A stretch of 7,337 bases of DNA, from positions 1-7,337 of the forward strand of contig PMZB01000130.1 of the NCBI GenBank assembly GCA_003170575.1, in the 5' to 3' direction. Source of the DNA: Chlamydiia bacterium (lineage in GTDB: Bacteria; Chlamydiota; Chlamydiia; Chlamydiales; FEN-1388). This document shows, one piece after another, positions 4,891 through 7,337 of this stretch (its first letter is position 1; each line of letters begins with the position of its first letter). The translations under genes were made by a program, and so were the position numbers. The notes beneath the pieces are model-generated. The model saw only the letters and a list, made by a program, of their open reading frames with translations. It made no database searches and was not told the DNA's origin.

Positions 4891-7184
4891 CATTGTAAAA
4901 TGCCATTAGAGATAGCATTTTGATTAGAAGAGCTAAAGAGTTTCCTTCCTATTAGGCTTCCAATCACCTGTCCTACAGCGATCCCACCATCGTTTGGTGG
5001 GATATCTCGATGAAGGTAAGGGCTAAATCCTGCTGCTTGTAATCGGACTACAGCCCTCTCCACAAGCAATTTATTTTGCATCACGCCACCTGTCATGAGA
5101 ACTTTTTCCATGCCAGCAGCTTGAGCTAAATGCACAATTGCAATCGCTAAAGTTTCATGAAAGTTCATAGCTATATCTGAAACAGACACTCCCTTGAGTT
5201 TATCCTCTAAAATCTCTTGTATCATCAAACGCCAATCCAATAGAAATAATCCATTTTCTTGCAGAAGTGGTAGAGAGTAGCTTTTGCCGCCATTTTTCGC
5301 CTGATATGCAGCCTTTTCAAGAAGGAGCGCTGCCTGGCCTTCAAAATCAGCCACCATGCACAAGCCAAGGAAGGCACTCACAGCATCAAATAGCCTTCCC
5401 ATGCTACTACAAGTGGGGGTATTTATTTTTTTTTGCAAAGCGACCCTTAAAATAGACAATTCCTCAATTGTAAAAGCTTGAGTTACCTCAGCATGTTTTT
5501 CTCCGATCAGGCCCAACATTGCGCGTCGAGGCTCTTCCACTGCTTTTTCGCCTCCTGGCAAAGGAAAGGGGTAGAGGCTTGCAAACCTTTTCATCCCTTG
5601 TTCTGTGACAAAGAATGACTCCCCTCCCCACACTGTTCCATCATCGCCCCATCCAGTGCCATCCCACGCTATACCCAAAAATGGTGGCGAAATTTTAGCA
5701 TCAGCCATGCCTGCATAAATATGGGCCTTATGATGCTGCACACCATGCCCGTGCCCAAACTCCCTCTCCAAATACCCTGTGGTATAATACTCCGGATGTT
5801 TATCGCAAACGCCTTGCATATCCTGGCACCCAAGAAGCGACTTCCAACTCTCTACCTCACTGTCATAGGCTCTACAAGCATCAACAGAGTCAAGATCTCC
5901 TATATGTTGCCCCATGTAGATCCAATCATGCTTTAAAAAAGCAAAGCTATTTTTCATATGACTGCCAGCACCAAAAAGGTTCCCTTTGCGAGGGGCTTCA
6001 AACGCATAAGGAATGTATCCGCGAGCCTTTCTCATCACCACAGGCTGATCAGCAATAACACGAACAATCGAGTCATCTAAGCGATGGATAATTTTGCGGT
6101 TATGGATCAAAAAAAAATCAGCAATGGAAGAGAGCTCTGCGAATGCCGCCTCTTCAGTAATGCAGAGAGGCTTTCCTGAGAGATTTCCGCTTGTTGCAAT
6201 GAGAGGTTTTCCAAAACTGCTCATAAGCAGGTACTGCAGGCCATTGTGGGGAAGCATCACACCAAAGTCCGGGCTTGCATTGGCAACTGAATAAGCAATT
6301 GCGTCAGTCTCTTTCTTTCTCAACAACACAATGGGAGCAGCAGGTGATGTGAGAATATCCTTTTCTCTTTGATCAACAAGCGCAATCTTCTCTACCCAGG
6401 CCATGTTGGGCAGCAAAAGCGCAAAGGGTTTACTTTGCCTCCGTTTCCTTTTGCGAAGAAGCTTAACAGCGCTTTCATTTGTGGCATCAACCAGGAGAAG
6501 GTATCCCCCGGTATTCTTCATGGCAATGATCTTGCCCTCTTGCAAATACCTGACGGCAGTTTCTATTGCGTCATCTATCTCTTTGCCTTGACCATCCACA
6601 AGCTTTAGTTGGGGACCGCACTTTGGACAGCAGTTGGTTTGTGAATGAAAACGTCTGTCTTCAGGATTGGAATATTCCTTTTGGCACTCCTCACACATGC
6701 AAAAATCACGCATTGTTGTATTTTGGCGATCAAAGGGTATTCCTAAAAACAAGCTAAAGCGGGGTCCACAGGAGATGCAGTGCAAAAAGGGGTACAAGTA
6801 TCTGCGATTCTTTGCGTCTAAAAGCTCGCCTAAACACTCCTTGCACATAGCTGTGTCGGGCATGAGCGGCAAAAATTTATCTGAATCAGCAGCACTCTTT
6901 GCTATCTCAAAACAGGTAAATCGAGCAACCTCCGCTTGGGCTACCATGACCTTTTCTATCGCCGCGCCAGAAGGCTTTTTTTGCAGGATGTCTTGTTGAA
7001 ATGCTTCAAGAGATGTAGGATTTCCCTCCACATCAATAAACACGCCTGTACAGGTGTTTTTAATGCTGCCGAAAAGATTGTGCATTTGCGCCAAGCGATA
7101 TATAAATGGCCTAAATCCAACGCCCTGCACACGCCCGAAAATAGTAATCTGAACTCTTTTCAAGACTTCAACCTCTTCCCGCAT
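4890..7184 (-). CDS. hypF: HypF, carbamoyltransferase for hydrogenase cyanide ligand synthesis
   Basis: This 764-residue cytoplasmic enzyme converts carbamoyl phosphate and ATP to a carbamoyl-adenylate and transfers the carbamoyl group to the HypE C-terminal cysteine. Numbering from the chosen ATG, an acylphosphatase-like domain (about 8-93) has the GRVQGVGFRP motif (17-26). Next is a double zinc finger with the exact family pattern C114-x2-C117-x18-C136-x2-C139-x24-C164-x2-C167-x18-C186-x2-C189. A YrdC-like domain (about 203-388) has KRKRRQSKPFALL and ATSGNLSG. A Kae1-like domain (about 403-745) has GAGSHMKNSFAF, VQHHKAHIYA, DGTGWGDDGTVWGGE, TGGVMQN and NDGGIAVGQ. Length is typical. ATG at 7184 with GGAG five bases upstream is preferred over the in-frame GTG at 7190, which overlaps that site. 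The last 14 or so residues are non-family sequence, partly encoded by a hairpin repeat. Confidence 0.97.
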   Translation of the reverse strand: MREEVEVLKRVQITIFGRVQGVGFRPFIYRLAQMHNLFGSIKNTCTGVFIDVEGNPTSLEAFQQDILQKKPSGAAIEKVMVAQAEVARFTCFEIAKSAADSDKFLPLMPDTAMCKECLGELLDAKNRRYLYPFLHCISCGPRFSLFLGIPFDRQNTTMRDFCMCEECQKEYSNPEDRRFHSQTNCCPKCGPQLKLVDGQGKEIDDAIETAVRYLQEGKIIAMKNTGGYLLLVDATNESAVKLLRKRKRRQSKPFALLLPNMAWVEKIALVDQREKDILTSPAAPIVLLRKKETDAIAYSVANASPDFGVMLPHNGLQYLLMSSFGKPLIATSGNLSGKPLCITEEAAFAELSSIADFFLIHNRKIIHRLDDSIVRVIADQPVVMRKARGYIPYAFEAPRKGNLFGAGSHMKNSFAFLKHDWIYMGQHIGDLDSVDACRAYDSEVESWKSLLGCQDMQGVCDKHPEYYTTGYLEREFGHGHGVQHHKAHIYAGMADAKISPPFLGIAWDGTGWGDDGTVWGGESFFVTEQGMKRFASLYPFPLPGGEKAVEEPRRAMLGLIGEKHAEVTQAFTIEELSILRVALQKKINTPTCSSMGRLFDAVSAFLGLCMVADFEGQAALLLEKAAYQAKNGGKSYSLPLLQENGLFLLDWRLMIQEILEDKLKGVSVSDIAMNFHETLAIAIVHLAQAAGMEKVLMTGGVMQNKLLVERAVVRLQAAGFSPYLHRDIPPNDGGIAVGQVIGSLIGRKLFSSSNQNAISNGILQ
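4897..4921 (-). repeat. Second, imperfect copy of the hairpin, inside the hypF 3' end
   Basis: AAAATGCCAT (4897-4906) and ATAGCATTTT (4912-4921) form ten-base arms around a five-base loop. The single DNA mismatch becomes a G-U wobble in minus-strand RNA, so the stem is maintained in the hypF transcript. It is a direct near-copy, 32 bp away, of the hairpin at 4864-4890, and it encodes part of the HypF C-terminus (NAISNGIL). Confidence 0.7.
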
Positions 7185-7186
7185 AT

Positions 7187-7264
7187 TCACTCCAAAATAA
7201 TGATTTCATCCTCAATACGCTCAAAAATCGTTATTTTTTCACAAAAATCGTTATTTTTAGGCAT
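7187..7264 (-). CDS. Possible 25-codon leader ORF before hypF
   Basis: An ATG at 7264 opens a frame encoding MPKNNDFCEKI followed by TIFERIEDEIIILE, ending with TGA at 7189-7187, only two bases before the hypF ATG. The frame is closed two codons upstream by TGA, so it is not the tail of a longer gene. The ribosome binding site is weak (GAG about five bases before the ATG). It could be a leader peptide coupled to hypF translation, or a chance ORF in an AT-rich regulatory leader. I recognise no family. Confidence 0.25.
   Translation of the reverse strand: MPKNNDFCEKITIFERIEDEIIILE
7190..7193 (-). promoter_or_regulatory. hypF: Ribosome binding site deciding the hypF start
   Basis: GGAG (7193-7190) lies five bases before ATG at 7184. 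The alternative GTG start at 7190 would begin inside this site. The same bases are the last sense codon (GAG) of the small upstream ORF, an arrangement that allows translational coupling. Confidence 0.55.
7222..7258. repeat. 17-bp direct repeat at 20-bp period upstream of hypF
   Basis: CAAAAATCGTTATTTTT occurs at 7222-7238 and 7242-7258. Each copy is itself an inverted repeat (AAAAAT, cgtt, ATTTTT). The period of 20 bp is close to two helical turns and not a multiple of three, so it is not a peptide repeat. A pair of regulator-binding sites on the same DNA face is a reasonable guess. Confidence 0.6.
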
Positions 7265-7337
7265 TTTTTCTCAAAAATGAGTACAAAATGAAGACCTTCC
7301 TAATGGATAGTACAGAAATAAGTTTAAGAATTATTGC

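Noticed and set aside
4702..4893. 64-codon in-frame extension of hypC starting with ATG at 4893, overlapping the hypF stop as ATGA
   Set aside because: HypC requires cysteine as residue 2, the ATG at 4701 has a ribosome binding site, and the extension passes through a terminator-like hairpin and is not protein-like.
7299..7312. Possible -10 (TACTAT) upstream of the hypF leader
   Set aside because: No matching -35 and the window ends a few bases further on, so it cannot be judged.
32..7327. Shared 11-mer TTAAACTTATT at 32-42 and its reverse complement at 7317-7327, near both window ends
   Set aside because: Short and AT-rich; not enough to claim flanking inverted repeats or a mobile element boundary.

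Overview
The window is one co-directional, minus-strand gene block. It encodes the iron-side (cyanide ligand) half of [NiFe]-hydrogenase maturation, interrupted by a tandem pair of paralogous genes unrelated to hydrogenase assembly. Read in the direction of transcription (right to left), the order is: a possible 25-codon leader ORF, hypF, hypC, hypD, unknown gene A, unknown gene B, hypE, and the first codon of a further gene at the left edge. HypF, HypC, HypD and HypE are all full length with family-defining residues in place. HypF and HypE make and dehydrate the carbamoyl group to a HypE-bound thiocyanate, and HypC and HypD accept it to build the Fe(CN)2CO centre. hypA, hypB and the hydrogenase structural genes are not in this window.

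Genes A (330 aa) and B (347 aa) lie between hypD and hypE, which are usually neighbours. They are clearly homologous to each other over their whole length. Each appears to have three parts: an unrecognised N-terminal region ending in a U-box-like segment (a degenerate RING fold found in ubiquitin E3 ligases), a glycine/alanine-rich hydrophobic middle, and a C-terminal J-domain-like segment lacking the canonical HPD tripeptide. A bacterial protein of this kind suggests an effector acting on a eukaryotic host. Together with compact genes and moderate AT content, this points to an intracellular or amoeba-associated bacterium. Environmental Chlamydiota, where ubiquitin-related domain families are expanded and hydrogenase genes have been reported in some lineages, would fit best; a Legionella-like gammaproteobacterium is the main alternative. 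This taxonomic statement is inference, because there is no marker gene here.

Region by region. Positions 1-77 hold a 22-bp perfect dyad, a candidate promoter, a strong ribosome binding site and the ATG of the next gene. Positions 78-1118 are hypE. Positions 1162-2205 and 2354-3346 are genes B and A, each with its own good ribosome binding site. Positions 3398-4492 are hypD, overlapping hypC (4489-4701) by ATGA. Positions 4702-4889 are a 188-bp gap carrying a terminator-like hairpin. A second, very similar hairpin lies inside the 3' end of hypF. hypF runs 4890-7184. Positions 7185-7337 form an AT-rich leader with a 17-bp direct repeat at 20-bp period inside a small ORF that ends just before the hypF start.

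The most notable content is the duplicated U-box-like/J-like gene pair inside a housekeeping maturation operon. Smaller regulatory-looking elements are the tandem hairpins at the end of hypF, the AT-rich repeats before hypF and the dyad before the next gene.
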